DNA from: CAZWEZ01 sp964632795
Lineage (GTDB): Bacteria; Pseudomonadota; Alphaproteobacteria; Rhodospirillales; 2-02-FULL-58-16
NCBI GenBank assembly: GCA_964632795.1
Contig: CAZWEZ010000023.1
Span: 1-42,915 of the forward strand
Direction of reading: 5' to 3'
Length of the DNA stretch: 42,915 nucleotides
Numbering within the stretch: position 1 is the first letter of the stretch; each line of letters starts with the position of its first letter. The translations under genes and the position numbers were made by a program. Of the stretch, positions 33,161 through 41,989 are shown one piece after another. Under the pieces are notes generated by a model that saw only the letters and a program-made list of their open reading frames with translations, ran no database searches and was not told the origin of the DNA.

Positions 33161-34222
33161 ATGAGCGTCGCGGTGATCACCGGTTCGGCCGGCCTGATCG
33201 GCGCCGAGGCGTCGCGCTTCTTCGCCGCCAAGGGACTGGAGGTGGTCGGCATCGACAACGACATGCGCCGGTTTTTCTTCGGCGCCGAGGGCTCCACCGC
33301 CTGGAACCGCCGGAACCTCGAGAGCACGCTTTCCGGCTACCGGCACGTCGATGCCGACATCCGCGACTGGCGGGCCATGGAAGAGGTCTTCGAGCGTTAC
33401 GGACGCGACATCGCCACCGTCGTCCATACCGCCGCCCAGCCGTCCCACGACTGGGCGGCCGGCGATCCGCTCACCGACTTCACGGTCAACGCCAACGGCA
33501 CCCTGGTCCTGTTGGAGTTGACCCGCAAGCACTGCCCCGAGGCGTCGTTCATCTACACCAGCACCAACAAGGTCTACGGCGACACCCCCAACCGCCTGCC
33601 GCTGGTCGAGACGGAAACCCGCTGGGAGGTCGCCGCCGACCACCCGTTCGCCGAGCACGGGATCGACGAGAGCATGAGCATCGACGCCTCCAAGCACAGC
33701 CTGTTCGGGGTCTCCAAGGCGGCGGCCGACCTCATGGTCCAGGAATACGGACGCTATTTCGGGATCAAGACGGGCCTGTTCAGGGGCGGCTGCCTGACCG
33801 GCCCCGACCACTCGGGGGCCGAGCTCCACGGTTTCCTGTCCTATCTGATGAAATGCGCGGTCTCGGGGCGGCCCTACACCGTGTTCGGCTACAAGGGCAA
33901 GCAGGTCCGCGACAACATCCACAGCTACGACATGGTCACCGCGTTGTGGCATTTCTTCGCCAACCCGGGGGTCGCCAAGGTCTACAACATGGGCGGTGGC
34001 CGCCATTCCAACTGTTCGATGCTCGAGGCCATCGAGACCTGCCAGGAGCTCACCGGACGCGCCGTCGATTGGACCTACAGCGAGGACAACCGGCCCGGCG
34101 ACCACATCTGGTGGATCAGCGACGTCCGCGCCTTCCAGGCCGACTACCCCGAGTGGGACTACACCTACGACATGGCGGCGATCTTCCGCCACATCCGCGA
34201 CGCCCTCGGCGCCGTGACTTAG
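33161..34222 (+). CDS. NAD-dependent epimerase, CDP-paratose/tyvelose 2-epimerase-like
   Basis: Predicted 353 aa. NAD motif VITGSAGLIGAEASRFF, then YTSTNKVYGDTPNRLPL and KQVRDNIHSYDMV, both shared with RfbE-type CDP-tyvelose 2-epimerases. The catalytic Tyr-x3-Lys appears as Phe182-Gly-Val-Ser-Lys186, with Phe in place of Tyr. That change would alter or abolish the usual SDR proton transfer unless another residue serves. ATG 33161 follows GGGGAG by 10 nt. The stop overlaps tail-to-tail with the GmhA-like gene. The substrate may differ from CDP-paratose because no other paratose genes are present. Confidence 0.8.
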   Translation: MSVAVITGSAGLIGAEASRFFAAKGLEVVGIDNDMRRFFFGAEGSTAWNRRNLESTLSGYRHVDADIRDWRAMEEVFERYGRDIATVVHTAAQPSHDWAAGDPLTDFTVNANGTLVLLELTRKHCPEASFIYTSTNKVYGDTPNRLPLVETETRWEVAADHPFAEHGIDESMSIDASKHSLFGVSKAAADLMVQEYGRYFGIKTGLFRGGCLTGPDHSGAELHGFLSYLMKCAVSGRPYTVFGYKGKQVRDNIHSYDMVTALWHFFANPGVAKVYNMGGGRHSNCSMLEAIETCQELTGRAVDWTYSEDNRPGDHIWWISDVRAFQADYPEWDYTYDMAAIFRHIRDALGAVT

Positions 34223-34857
34223 AACTTGCGGTCGCGGATCAGCTCCTCGCTCATCCGGGACTGGCGGATGTACTGGCCCAGCAGGTGCATCAGGGCCTGG
34301 TGGGCGTCCTCGATAACGCCGTAGTTGTCGGCCTCGACGTGGAGGTTGACGTGGCCCAGGGGGCGGCTGCGGCCGCCGTCGAAACCGGTCAGGGTGAGGA
34401 CGTGGAGGCCGTTGTCCCGGGCCCATCGGGCGGCGCGGACCACGTTCTCGGAATCGCCCGAGGAGCTGATGGTGACCAGGCCGTCGCCGTCGCGGGCCAG
34501 GCTTTCGAGGGGATAGGCGAAGACCTCGTCGTATGAGATGTCGTTGGCGATCGCCGTGGTCATCGACAGGCTGCCGGCGAGGCTGATCACCCGGGGCTCC
34601 AGATCGGTGTCGGTGCGGACCAGCTTGCCGTGGTCGGAGACGAAGCTGTCGGCGATCAGCGCCGAGCCGCCGTTGCCGCACACGTACAGCGTCGCGCCCC
34701 GGGTGTAGATGTCAGCCAGCAGCGCCGCCGCCTGGGCCAGCTTGGAGCGGTCCACCGAGGCCGCCGCCCGGGCCCCCTGGGCGAAGTAGTCCTCGGCGTA
34801 GGCGGTAATGTCGGAGTATTTCTGGTCGGGAAAGGTCATCGGCTCCACATCCGTCAC
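34219..34857 (-). CDS. SIS-domain phosphosugar isomerase, GmhA-like
   Basis: Predicted 212 aa. SIS fold with YVCGNGGSALIADSFVSDHG and TISSSGDSENVVRAARWA, plus SYDEVFA and a C-terminal EDAHQALMHLL containing the His expected in sedoheptulose-7-phosphate isomerases. GmhA makes D-glycero-D-manno-heptose-7-phosphate for LPS core or S-layer glycans. The GTG start overlaps the MFS stop (GTGA); ATG 34839 is an alternative. No gmhB, hldE or hldD partner is in the window, so heptose synthesis is not certain. Confidence 0.8.
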   Translation of the reverse strand: MTDVEPMTFPDQKYSDITAYAEDYFAQGARAAASVDRSKLAQAAALLADIYTRGATLYVCGNGGSALIADSFVSDHGKLVRTDTDLEPRVISLAGSLSMTTAIANDISYDEVFAYPLESLARDGDGLVTISSSGDSENVVRAARWARDNGLHVLTLTGFDGGRSRPLGHVNLHVEADNYGVIEDAHQALMHLLGQYIRQSRMSEELIRDRKF

Positions 34858-36113
34858 GTTGGCCGGCGATTGTCGTCGATTCGCCGGCCCGGTTCAACGT
34901 CGGGGATCGACCACAGGAGGATCGTTCCGACAACGAAAAAGACCAGCACGACGGCCATCCCGGCCCGTTGACTGTCGGCCGCCACCGTCACCCAGCCGAG
35001 CAGGGCCGGGCCCAGGAAGGCGGTCGCCTTGCCCGAGAACGCGTACAGCCCGAACATCTCGGTGCGCAGCTGGGGCGGCGCCAGGCGGGCCATCAGCGAA
35101 CGGCTGGCCGCCTGGGCCGGGCCGACGAACACCCCCAGCATCATGCCGACGACCCAGAACAGGGTCTTGGACTCGATGACCAGCAAGGCCGCGCCGAGCA
35201 CGCTCAGGGCGCACAGCGAGACCAGGATCACCCGCTTGGCCCCGAAACGGTCGTCGGCGAAGGCGAACCCGGCGGCGCCCAGCCCGGCGGTGACGTTCAT
35301 GCCGATGCCGAAGACGATCAATTCCTGGAAATCCATGCCGAAGGTCCCCGCGGCGTAGATGCCGCCGAAGGCGAACAGGGTGTTGAGGCCGTCGGTGTAG
35401 ATCATGCGGGCCAGCAGGAAGCGGGCGATGGTGGCGTGCTCGCGGATCCGCCTCAGGGTGTCGATCAGCGCCCCCAGCCCCAGGCGCACCGCGGCGGCGG
35501 GGGCGAGGCCCGTTTTCGGGGTGTCGGGAGTGAACAGGAACAGCGGCAGCGAGAACACCGCGAACCACGCCGCGACCAGGACCGAGGTCGCCCGGACGTC
35601 CTCGGTGTTGCCCATATCCAGGCCGACCAGGACCGTCCCCAGGCAGGCCAGCCCGCCCATGTAGCCGAGCCCCCAGCCCCAGCCCGAGACCCGTCCGAGG
35701 TGGCTCGGCGGGGCCAGGCCGGGCAGCATGGCGTTGTAGAACACCATCCCCATCTCGAAACCGAAGTTGGCCACCGCGACCAGGACCAGCGCCCACAAGA
35801 CGTCGGTGGGATCGGGACGGGTGAACCACAGCATCGCGCAGGCCACCGCGCTCAGCGCGGTGAAGGCCCCCAGCCAGGGCTTGCGGGCTCCCAAACGGTC
35901 GGCCACCGCCCCCAGCACCGGTCCGGCCACCGCCACCGCCAGCGCCGACAGGCTGATCGCCATGGCCCACTGGCCGGTGCCGGTGACCACGTCGGCGGCC
36001 ACCGCCTTGGTGAAGTAGGCGGCAAACACGAAGGTGGTGATGACGGTGGGGAAGGACGAGTTGGCCCAGTCGTACAGGCACCACGCCAACAGGGGGCCTT
36101 TTCTGTGTTCCAT
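34854..36113 (-). CDS. MFS transporter, UMF1/Atg22-like
   Basis: Predicted 419 aa with twelve predicted membrane helices. WCLYDWANSSFPTVI at the N-terminus and the VLGAVADRLGARKPWL loop (MFS motif A) match the UMF1 family. Substrates of bacterial members are mostly unknown. ATG 36113 is chosen because GGGAG lies six bases upstream; starts further upstream fall in the 36130-36162 palindrome. The gene lies 3-prime of the GDH gene on the same strand and is coupled to the GmhA-like gene. Confidence 0.82.
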   Translation of the reverse strand: MEHRKGPLLAWCLYDWANSSFPTVITTFVFAAYFTKAVAADVVTGTGQWAMAISLSALAVAVAGPVLGAVADRLGARKPWLGAFTALSAVACAMLWFTRPDPTDVLWALVLVAVANFGFEMGMVFYNAMLPGLAPPSHLGRVSGWGWGLGYMGGLACLGTVLVGLDMGNTEDVRATSVLVAAWFAVFSLPLFLFTPDTPKTGLAPAAAVRLGLGALIDTLRRIREHATIARFLLARMIYTDGLNTLFAFGGIYAAGTFGMDFQELIVFGIGMNVTAGLGAAGFAFADDRFGAKRVILVSLCALSVLGAALLVIESKTLFWVVGMMLGVFVGPAQAASRSLMARLAPPQLRTEMFGLYAFSGKATAFLGPALLGWVTVAADSQRAGMAVVLVFFVVGTILLWSIPDVEPGRRIDDNRRPT

Positions 36114-36129
36114 CGCCAACTCCCGGTTC

Positions 36130-36162
36130 ATACCAAAGGTCATTATCAATGACCTTTGGTAT
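36130..36162. repeat. Perfect 15-bp inverted repeat with 3-nt loop
   Basis: ATACCAAAGGTCATT, loop ATC, then its exact reverse complement. It fills the space between the GDH stop and the MFS ribosome-binding site and touches the GDH stop codon. Its half-site matches the tail of the edge elements (ATACCAAGGGGCACT in copy D), so it is probably a member or fragment of the same dispersed repeat family. It could also act as a bidirectional RNA hairpin, but no T-run follows. Confidence 0.8.
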
Positions 36163-39100
36163 CAGCTTCCCTTGGCGGCGCCGGCCAACACGCCGAGCTG
36201 GCGGCTGGCGACGGCGACCATCGAGAAATCGACGACCTCGCAGGCCCACAGCTCGCCGAGTATCTGCCGGGTCCGCGCCACCGCGTCGCGGTTGGCCTCT
36301 TCCCAGGCGGCGATCACCGCCCCGGGGTCTTCGCCGGGGGCGGCGAAGTCGAGGACCTGGGCGGCGAGGGCCAACTGGTGGGCATAGGTCTCCTCGACCA
36401 TCGCCGCCACCGCCAGCTTCTGCCAGTGGCTCTCGGCCTCCAGGCGTTCCGAGGCGGCGCGCAGCCGGCCGAGGCGGAAGCGGGTGCCGACCGCGAAGTA
36501 CAGCCGCGCCACTTCGCCGACCTTGATCCGGCGCCGGTTGGCCAGGCGCACGATGTCGCAGCCCGAGAACAGGTTGACCAGGCCGGCGACCCTCAGCGCC
36601 AGCTCCTCGGGGACCCCCTTCTCGAGGTAGGGACGGGCCCGTTCGCCGACATCGTTTCGGTAGTGTTCGGGCATCACCTCGTCCAGGCAGCCGGCCAGGA
36701 CGGCGATGCCCTGGGCGAACTCGGCGATGTGGGCGCCGATGTCCAGCGGCCGGGCGCCGTGGCGCAGGAACCACAGGGTGACCCATTCGATCAGCCGGTT
36801 GACGTCGAACAGCATCGCCGTCTGGACCTCGGCGGGGACCACGTTGTCCAGCCCCTCGATGGATTCCCACAGCTCGCGGAAGGCGAACACCTGGCGGGTG
36901 ATCGAGTAGGCGCGGGCGATGTCGCAGGGCGCCATGCCGGTCTGCTCGGCCAGCCGGTTGACGAAGGTCCCCCCGACCCGGTTGATCATCGAGTTGGTGA
37001 GGCGGGTGGCGACGATCTCGCGGCGCAGGCGGTGGCGGGCGATGGCCTTCTTGAACTTGCCCTGGAGCGGGCTCGGGAAGTAGCGCACCGCGTCCTCGGC
37101 CAGGTGGCGGTCGTCGGGCAGGTCCGACTTCAGCAGCTCGTCGTACAGCCAGATCTTGCCGTAGGACATGAGGACCGCGATCTCGGGCCGGGTCAGCCCC
37201 TGGCGTTTCGCCGCCCGTTCGCCCACCACCTCGTCGTCGGGCAGGAACTCGACCTCCCGGTTGAGGCGCCCGGCGCGCTCCAGCATCCGGATCAGGCGCG
37301 CCTGGTGGTCGAGGGCCTGGAACCCCTCGCCCTCGACCAGGCTGATCGCCTGGGTCTGCAGGTAGTTGTCGCGCAGCACCAAATCGCCCACCTCGCCGGT
37401 CATCCTGGCCAGCAGGGCGTTGCGCTGTTTGGCGGTCATGTCGCCGTTGGCCACCACCTGGTCGAGCAGCACCTTGATGTTGACCTCGTGGTCGGAGCAA
37501 TCGACGCCGGCCGAGTTGTCGATGGCGTCGGTATTGAGCCGGCCCCCGGCCAGCCCGTACTCGATCCGGGCGCGCTGGGTGAGGCCCATGTTGGCGCCCT
37601 CGCCGACGACCCGGCAGTCCAGCTCGCCGGCATCGATTCGGGTGGCGTCGTTGGCCCGGTCGCCGACCTCGCCGTGGCTTTCCTCGGTGGCCTTGACATA
37701 GGTGCCGATGCCGCCGAACCACAGCAGGTCGACCTCGGCGCCGAGCAGGGCCCGGATCAGGTCGTTGGGGGTCGCCTTGTCCTTGTCGATGGCGAACCGC
37801 TTGCGGATCTCGGGGCTCAGCGGGATCGACTTGGCGCTGCGCTCGAAGACCCCGCCGCCCTTGGAGATCAGCTTCGCCCGGTAGTCGTTCCACCCCGAGC
37901 GCGGGAGCTCGAACAGGCGCTTGCGCTCGGCGAAGCCCTTCGCCGGGTCGGGGTCGGGGTCGATGAAGACGTGGCGGTGGTTGAACGCCGCGATCAGGCG
38001 GATATGGGGCGACAGCAGCATCCCGTTGCCGAAGACGTCGCCCGACATGTCGCCGACGCCGACCACCGTGAAGCCCTGCTTCTGGGTATCGAGGCCGGCC
38101 TCGCGAAAGTGGCGCTTGACCGATTCCCAGACGCCGCGCGCGGTGATCCCCATCTTCTTGTGGTCGTAGCCCTGGCTGCCGCCCGAGGCGAAGGCGTCGC
38201 CGAGCCAGAAACCGTAGTCCGCCGACACCGCGTTGGCGATGTCGGAGAAGGTGGCGGTGCCCTTGTCGGCGGCGACCACCAGGTAGGGATCGTCGCCGTC
38301 GCGCCGGACCACGGCCTTGGGCGGCACCACCTTGGTCCCCTTGCGGTTGTCGGTGAGGTCCAGCAGGCCGCGCATCAGGGTCTTGTAGCATTCGACGCCC
38401 TCGGCGAGCTGGGCCTCGCGGTCGCCCTCGGCGGGCGGCCGCTTGACCACGAAGCCGCCCTTGGAGCCGACCGGCACGATCACCGCGTTCTTGACCATCT
38501 GGGCCTTCATCAGGCCGAGGATCTCGGTCCGGAAGTCCTGGCGCCGGTCCGACCAGCGGATGCCGCCGCGGGCCACCTTGCCGCCGCGCAGGTGGATCGC
38601 CTCGACCCGCGGCGAATAGACGAAGACCTCGACCATCGGCCGGGGCAGCGGCAGCTCGTCGAGCCGCTGGCTGTCCAGCTTGAAGGACAGGTAGGGCTTG
38701 GCGCCGCCCCCGGGGGCGGGCTGGTAGTAGTTGGTGCGCAGGGTGGATTCGACCAGGTTGACGAAGCGCCGCAGGATGCGGTCGTCGTCGGCGCTGGTCA
38801 CCGCGTCCAGACTCTTGTCGATCCGTTTGCGGATCTTTGCCGCCCGGGCCTCGGCGTCGCCGCTCCGCGCCGGGTCGAACAGGGTCTCGAACAGCTCGAC
38901 GATGAGGCGGGCCAGTTCCGGATAGGCGGCCAGGGTGCGGCTCATGTAGGCCTGGGAGAAGGCGATCCCGGCCTGGCGCAGGTATTTGCCGTAGGCCCTG
39001 AGGATCACCACCTGGCGCCAGCCGAGGCCGGCGCTCAACACCAGCGCGTTGAAGCCGTCGCTCTCCACCTCGCCGCGCCAGATGCACCTGAAGGCGTCCT

Positions 39101-41021
39101 GGAAGTCGGCACGTACCGCGCCGAGGTCGATCGGCGAAGCGTTGCCGGTCTCGAGCGAGAAGTCGTGGATCATCACCCGCTCGGCACCGCCGTCCTCGGG
39201 GCGCACGGCGTAGGACATCTCCCCCATCGCCTTCAGCCCCATGCGTTCCAGCATCGGCAGGATGTCGCTCAGCGGGATCGGCCGCCGAGGATGGTAGACC
39301 TTGAACCACAGCTGGTGATCGGCGGCCTCGATGGGCCGGTACAGGCTCATCGCCAGCTCGCCGCTGTCCAGGACCTGTTCCACCTTGGCGATGTCGGCGA
39401 CCGCCGTTTCGGCTCCGAATCGCTCCCGGTAGCCCGAGCCGAAGGCCCGCCGGTAGCGCTGGAACAGCCGCTGTCCCTGCTCCTCTCCGCGGGCCGTGCC
39501 CAGCGCCTCCTGGAGGCGTTCGCCCCACGAGCGCGCGGCCTCGATCAGCAGCGATTCGATCTTCTCGGCGTCAAACGCGGGGATCCGCCCCGAATCGATG
39601 TGGACGATGACATGGACCCGGGCCAGCGGCGAATCTCCGACCTGGGCGAAGAAGTCCGAGACCTCGCCGGCGAAGGCCTTGGCCAGGATCTCCTGGATGA
39701 GCAGCCTGAGTTCGGTGTTGAACACGTCGCGCGGCACGTAGACCAGGCAGGAAACGAAGCGCTCGAAGTCGTCGCGGCGCACGAACAGGGCGACCCGCGG
39801 GCGGTCCTGGAGGTGGAGGATGCCGAGGCTGGTCCGCAACAGGTGGTCCACCGAGACCTGGAACAACTCGTCGCGGGGAAAGGTCTCGAGGATGTTGAGC
39901 AGCGCCTTGTCGTCGTGGCCCCCCTTCGGGAACCCGGCCAACTCGCGGGTCCGGCTCAGCTTGCGGCGCAGCAGCGGGATGTTGCGCGGAGAGCGGTTGT
40001 AGGCGGCCGAGGTGAACAGGCCGGCGAACACCCTGAGGCCCCGCACCCGGCCCTTGGCGTCGAACCGCTTGACGCCGATGGAATCCATGTGGACGGAACG
40101 GTGGATGGTCGACATCCGGCTCGACTTGGTGACCATCACCAGGTCCGGCTGGCCGACGAAGGCGCGCACCTCGGAGGGCATCGAGGCCAGGTCGTGGAGC
40201 TGCCGGTCGAGCACCCGCTCGGGATCGCGGAGCACGCCGAGCCCCGAATCGCCGGCCACCGAGACCTGGATCTTGCGGCCGCCGCCGGCGAATTCGTATT
40301 CCCGGTATCCGAGGAAGGTGAAGTTTTCACTGTGGACCCAGCTCAGGAACTCGCGCACCTCCTCGATGTCTTCAGAGGGAAGTTCGGCCGGGGGCGAGTC
40401 CATCTCGGCGATGATCGCCGCTAAGCGCGCCCGCATCGCCTGCCAGTCCTCGACCGCGGCCCGGACGTCCTCCAGCACCCCGGCAATGGCGTCGCGGATG
40501 GCGTCCAGGCGGTCGCCCGACTGCTCGGTGATCTCCAGGTGCATGAACGATTCGGCGGCGGCTCCCTTGCCCGCGCCATGGTCCGGCTCCAGGATCTTGG
40601 CCAGCTTCCCGCCCTTGTTCCGGCGCAACTTGAAGATCGGGTGGATGACCGAGTAGACGGTGAGGTCCATGCGCTTGAGGGCCATGGTCACCGAATCGAC
40701 CAGGAACGGCATGTCGTCGTTGACGATTTCGACGACCGTGTGATCGGCCTTCCAGCCGAACTCCTCCAGGGTCGGGTTGTAGACCCGCAGCTTGGCCTCG
40801 CCGGGGGCTCTGATGGCGCCGAACTTCCACAGGGCGAGGGCGGCGCCGAACAGCATGCCGGGGCTCTTCTCCAGGAGGTCCAGGGGCGGCGCGTGGCGGT
40901 AATAGTGTTCGATGAACCGCTGGCCGTTGGCCGCCGCACCGCCGCCCAGCCGTTTGCGGGCCTCGCCCAGGGCCTTGGCGATCAGTCTCGACTTCCGTTG
41001 CTGTTCCCCCTCGTGCGGCAT
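36162..41021 (-). CDS. NAD-specific glutamate dehydrogenase, large (GDH-180) type
   Basis: Predicted 1,619 aa, the normal size for the L-GDH180 class. The N-terminal about 700 residues are the regulatory/ACT-like portion. The central catalytic domain has GGIRWSDRRQDFRTEILGLM, VPVGSKGGFVVKRPP with the catalytic Lys region, GVGDMSGDVFGNGML for NAD binding, and FNHRHVFIDPDPD. A long C-terminal helical domain follows. It oxidatively deaminates glutamate to 2-oxoglutarate. The frame is intact. Not part of the glycan locus; it marks return to core metabolism and supports alphaproteobacterial origin. Confidence 0.95.
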   Translation of the reverse strand: MPHEGEQQRKSRLIAKALGEARKRLGGGAAANGQRFIEHYYRHAPPLDLLEKSPGMLFGAALALWKFGAIRAPGEAKLRVYNPTLEEFGWKADHTVVEIVNDDMPFLVDSVTMALKRMDLTVYSVIHPIFKLRRNKGGKLAKILEPDHGAGKGAAAESFMHLEITEQSGDRLDAIRDAIAGVLEDVRAAVEDWQAMRARLAAIIAEMDSPPAELPSEDIEEVREFLSWVHSENFTFLGYREYEFAGGGRKIQVSVAGDSGLGVLRDPERVLDRQLHDLASMPSEVRAFVGQPDLVMVTKSSRMSTIHRSVHMDSIGVKRFDAKGRVRGLRVFAGLFTSAAYNRSPRNIPLLRRKLSRTRELAGFPKGGHDDKALLNILETFPRDELFQVSVDHLLRTSLGILHLQDRPRVALFVRRDDFERFVSCLVYVPRDVFNTELRLLIQEILAKAFAGEVSDFFAQVGDSPLARVHVIVHIDSGRIPAFDAEKIESLLIEAARSWGERLQEALGTARGEEQGQRLFQRYRRAFGSGYRERFGAETAVADIAKVEQVLDSGELAMSLYRPIEAADHQLWFKVYHPRRPIPLSDILPMLERMGLKAMGEMSYAVRPEDGGAERVMIHDFSLETGNASPIDLGAVRADFQDAFRCIWRGEVESDGFNALVLSAGLGWRQVVILRAYGKYLRQAGIAFSQAYMSRTLAAYPELARLIVELFETLFDPARSGDAEARAAKIRKRIDKSLDAVTSADDDRILRRFVNLVESTLRTNYYQPAPGGGAKPYLSFKLDSQRLDELPLPRPMVEVFVYSPRVEAIHLRGGKVARGGIRWSDRRQDFRTEILGLMKAQMVKNAVIVPVGSKGGFVVKRPPAEGDREAQLAEGVECYKTLMRGLLDLTDNRKGTKVVPPKAVVRRDGDDPYLVVAADKGTATFSDIANAVSADYGFWLGDAFASGGSQGYDHKKMGITARGVWESVKRHFREAGLDTQKQGFTVVGVGDMSGDVFGNGMLLSPHIRLIAAFNHRHVFIDPDPDPAKGFAERKRLFELPRSGWNDYRAKLISKGGGVFERSAKSIPLSPEIRKRFAIDKDKATPNDLIRALLGAEVDLLWFGGIGTYVKATEESHGEVGDRANDATRIDAGELDCRVVGEGANMGLTQRARIEYGLAGGRLNTDAIDNSAGVDCSDHEVNIKVLLDQVVANGDMTAKQRNALLARMTGEVGDLVLRDNYLQTQAISLVEGEGFQALDHQARLIRMLERAGRLNREVEFLPDDEVVGERAAKRQGLTRPEIAVLMSYGKIWLYDELLKSDLPDDRHLAEDAVRYFPSPLQGKFKKAIARHRLRREIVATRLTNSMINRVGGTFVNRLAEQTGMAPCDIARAYSITRQVFAFRELWESIEGLDNVVPAEVQTAMLFDVNRLIEWVTLWFLRHGARPLDIGAHIAEFAQGIAVLAGCLDEVMPEHYRNDVGERARPYLEKGVPEELALRVAGLVNLFSGCDIVRLANRRRIKVGEVARLYFAVGTRFRLGRLRAASERLEAESHWQKLAVAAMVEETYAHQLALAAQVLDFAAPGEDPGAVIAAWEEANRDAVARTRQILGELWACEVVDFSMVAVASRQLGVLAGAAKGS

Positions 41022-41106
41022 GCTTCCCCCCGTCGCCCGTCGTCGTCGTGCGTCCGCCGGTTAGTACTACCCCAATATTTAGGCATTACAACCACTTTGC
41101 CAACCG
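41022..41106. other. Upstream region of the GDH gene
   Basis: 85 bp between the GDH start and the left inverted repeat of the 416-bp element. A short A/T-rich patch (CCCAATATTTAGG) could hold a promoter box, but no convincing -35/-10 pair was resolved. Confidence 0.3.
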
Positions 41107-41221
41107 AGTGGCCTGCGTCAACCATATTGCCCCCCTACGATCGCTTTTCCCGTTTCCTCGGTAGGAGGGGGCGCGCAGGCGATGCTAAAGCATCGTCCAG
41201 CGTTCCCGACGCCCCGGGGGG

Positions 41222-41337
41222 CCCCCGGGGGGTGCCCCCCCGATTTTAAATGCGGGGGGCGCCCCCGCGACCCCCGGGGCCCCCGGGGGGTGCCCCCCCG
41301 ATTTTAAATGCGGGGGTGTCCCCGCGACCCCCGAGGG
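41222..41337. repeat. 58-bp GC-rich tandem repeat, two units
   Basis: Units start at 41222 and 41280 and share a G/C-run followed by GATTTTAAATGCGGGGG. The second half of unit two has diverged. A decayed third unit is suggested at about 41354-41390 (GCGGGGGTGTCCCC shared). Each unit is self-complementary in its G- and C-runs. Confidence 0.85.
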
Positions 41338-41393
41338 GACGGGAAAAGCGACCCTCCGGGGGAGCGGGGGTGTCCCCCGGAACCCCCAGGGGG

Positions 41394-41488
41394 CGGCGTT
41401 GCGAGGCTTCCGGACGTCGTCGCGCGCCCCTTGTGGTGGGTTGGCACCACGACGCGACGCGCTCCTAGCCGGAAGCCTCGCAACGCCG
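41394..41488 (-). repeat. Hairpin element copy C: 20-bp stem, 55-nt loop
   Basis: CGGCGTTGCGAGGCTTCCGG at 41394-41413 pairs perfectly with 41469-41488. Its loop, reverse-complemented, matches the loop of copy D at 41 of 55 positions without gaps. Inside, GTGGTG and CACCAC form a second 6-bp stem at the same loop positions as in copy D. The strand given is relative to copy D. Confidence 0.9.
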
Positions 41489-41589
41489 TCGTAGGGGTGC
41501 AATATGGTTGACGCAGGACACTAGTCCTGAAATTGACCTGCGGCGGGCCATGTGTAAACTGGTGGGCGACCACACAGGGGAGCGTGCCG

Positions 41590-41973
41590 GTGCTCGAACA
41601 GGACCAACAACCACAAATGGATTCGGTGTCGCGGACGGTTCAGGCGAACTGGCTGTTCGCCCGTCTGCCGCCGTGGATCATCGACACCCTGGGCAACGAG
41701 CAGAAGGAGGCCCTCCACCGGGCGCTCGACGACCAGTCGTGGGACCGCCCGCCGCTCAACATCCGCGTCCACCTGCCCTGGTTCGCGCGGCGCTATTACC
41801 TGACCATCGTCGGCGGCGAGGAATCGCGCAGCGCCGAGCGCCGGGTCCACGAACGCCACCGCTATCCCCTGCGCACGCTGGCCAACATCTTCTTCTTCGT
41901 CGGCATCGTTACGGTGTTCCTGGCGATCGTCCTGTTCGCCATCGCCGTCAACACCACCATCGTCGAGTTCTAG
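41590..41973 (+). CDS. Small membrane protein, function unknown
   Basis: Predicted 127 aa from GTG 41590, chosen because GGGGAG lies about seven bases upstream; the frame is open further to 41533. A soluble part with WLFARLPPWIIDTL and RPPLNIRVHLPWFARRYYLTIV is followed by one C-terminal transmembrane helix (about residues 98-121, FFFVGIVTVFLAIVLFAIAV). No family recognised. The PPLNIR...ARRYYLTIVGG segment looks conserved in character, so it is probably a real gene. It lies between the 416-bp element and the GST gene. Confidence 0.7.
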   Translation: MLEQDQQPQMDSVSRTVQANWLFARLPPWIIDTLGNEQKEALHRALDDQSWDRPPLNIRVHLPWFARRYYLTIVGGEESRSAERRVHERHRYPLRTLANIFFFVGIVTVFLAIVLFAIAVNTTIVEF

Positions 41974-41974
41974 T

Positions 41975-41989
41975 GGCCTGTATCAGGCC
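41975..41989. terminator. Short hairpin after the small membrane-protein gene
   Basis: GGCCTG-TAT-CAGGCC directly follows the stop codon. No T-run follows, so it is at best a weak or processing hairpin. The remaining gap to 42151 holds a second inverted repeat, CCGGG-CTT-CCCGG (about 42102-42114), also without a T-run, and GGGAG ahead of the GST start. Confidence 0.35.

Larger units (their letters stand above)
41107..41522. repeat. 416-bp element bounded by 34-bp inverted repeats (MITE-like)
   Basis: Positions 41107-41140 and 41489-41522 are inverted repeats matching at 32 of 34 positions; both contain CCTGCGTCAACCATATTG or its complement. Between them lie a 7-bp hairpin (CGATGCT-AA-AGCATCG, 41180-41195), a 58-bp tandem repeat and a long hairpin. 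No transposase is encoded. The layout suggests a non-autonomous mobile element or a large folded transcript. No clear target-site duplication was identified. Confidence 0.7.

Noticed and set aside
34894..39528. A 1,544-codon minus-strand open frame overlapping GDH and MFS
   Set aside because: Another frame of the same strand with Arg/Pro/Gly-rich translation and no motifs; both real genes explain the region.
36156..40424. A very long open frame on the plus strand across the GDH gene
   Set aside because: It is antisense to the intact, well-recognised GDH reading frame; the translation is low-complexity His/Gly/Asp/Val-rich, as expected for antisense of high-GC coding sequence.
41222..41390. 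Possible CRISPR-like array in the GC-rich repeats
   Set aside because: Only two to three adjacent units with no unique spacers and no cas genes; a simple tandem repeat.
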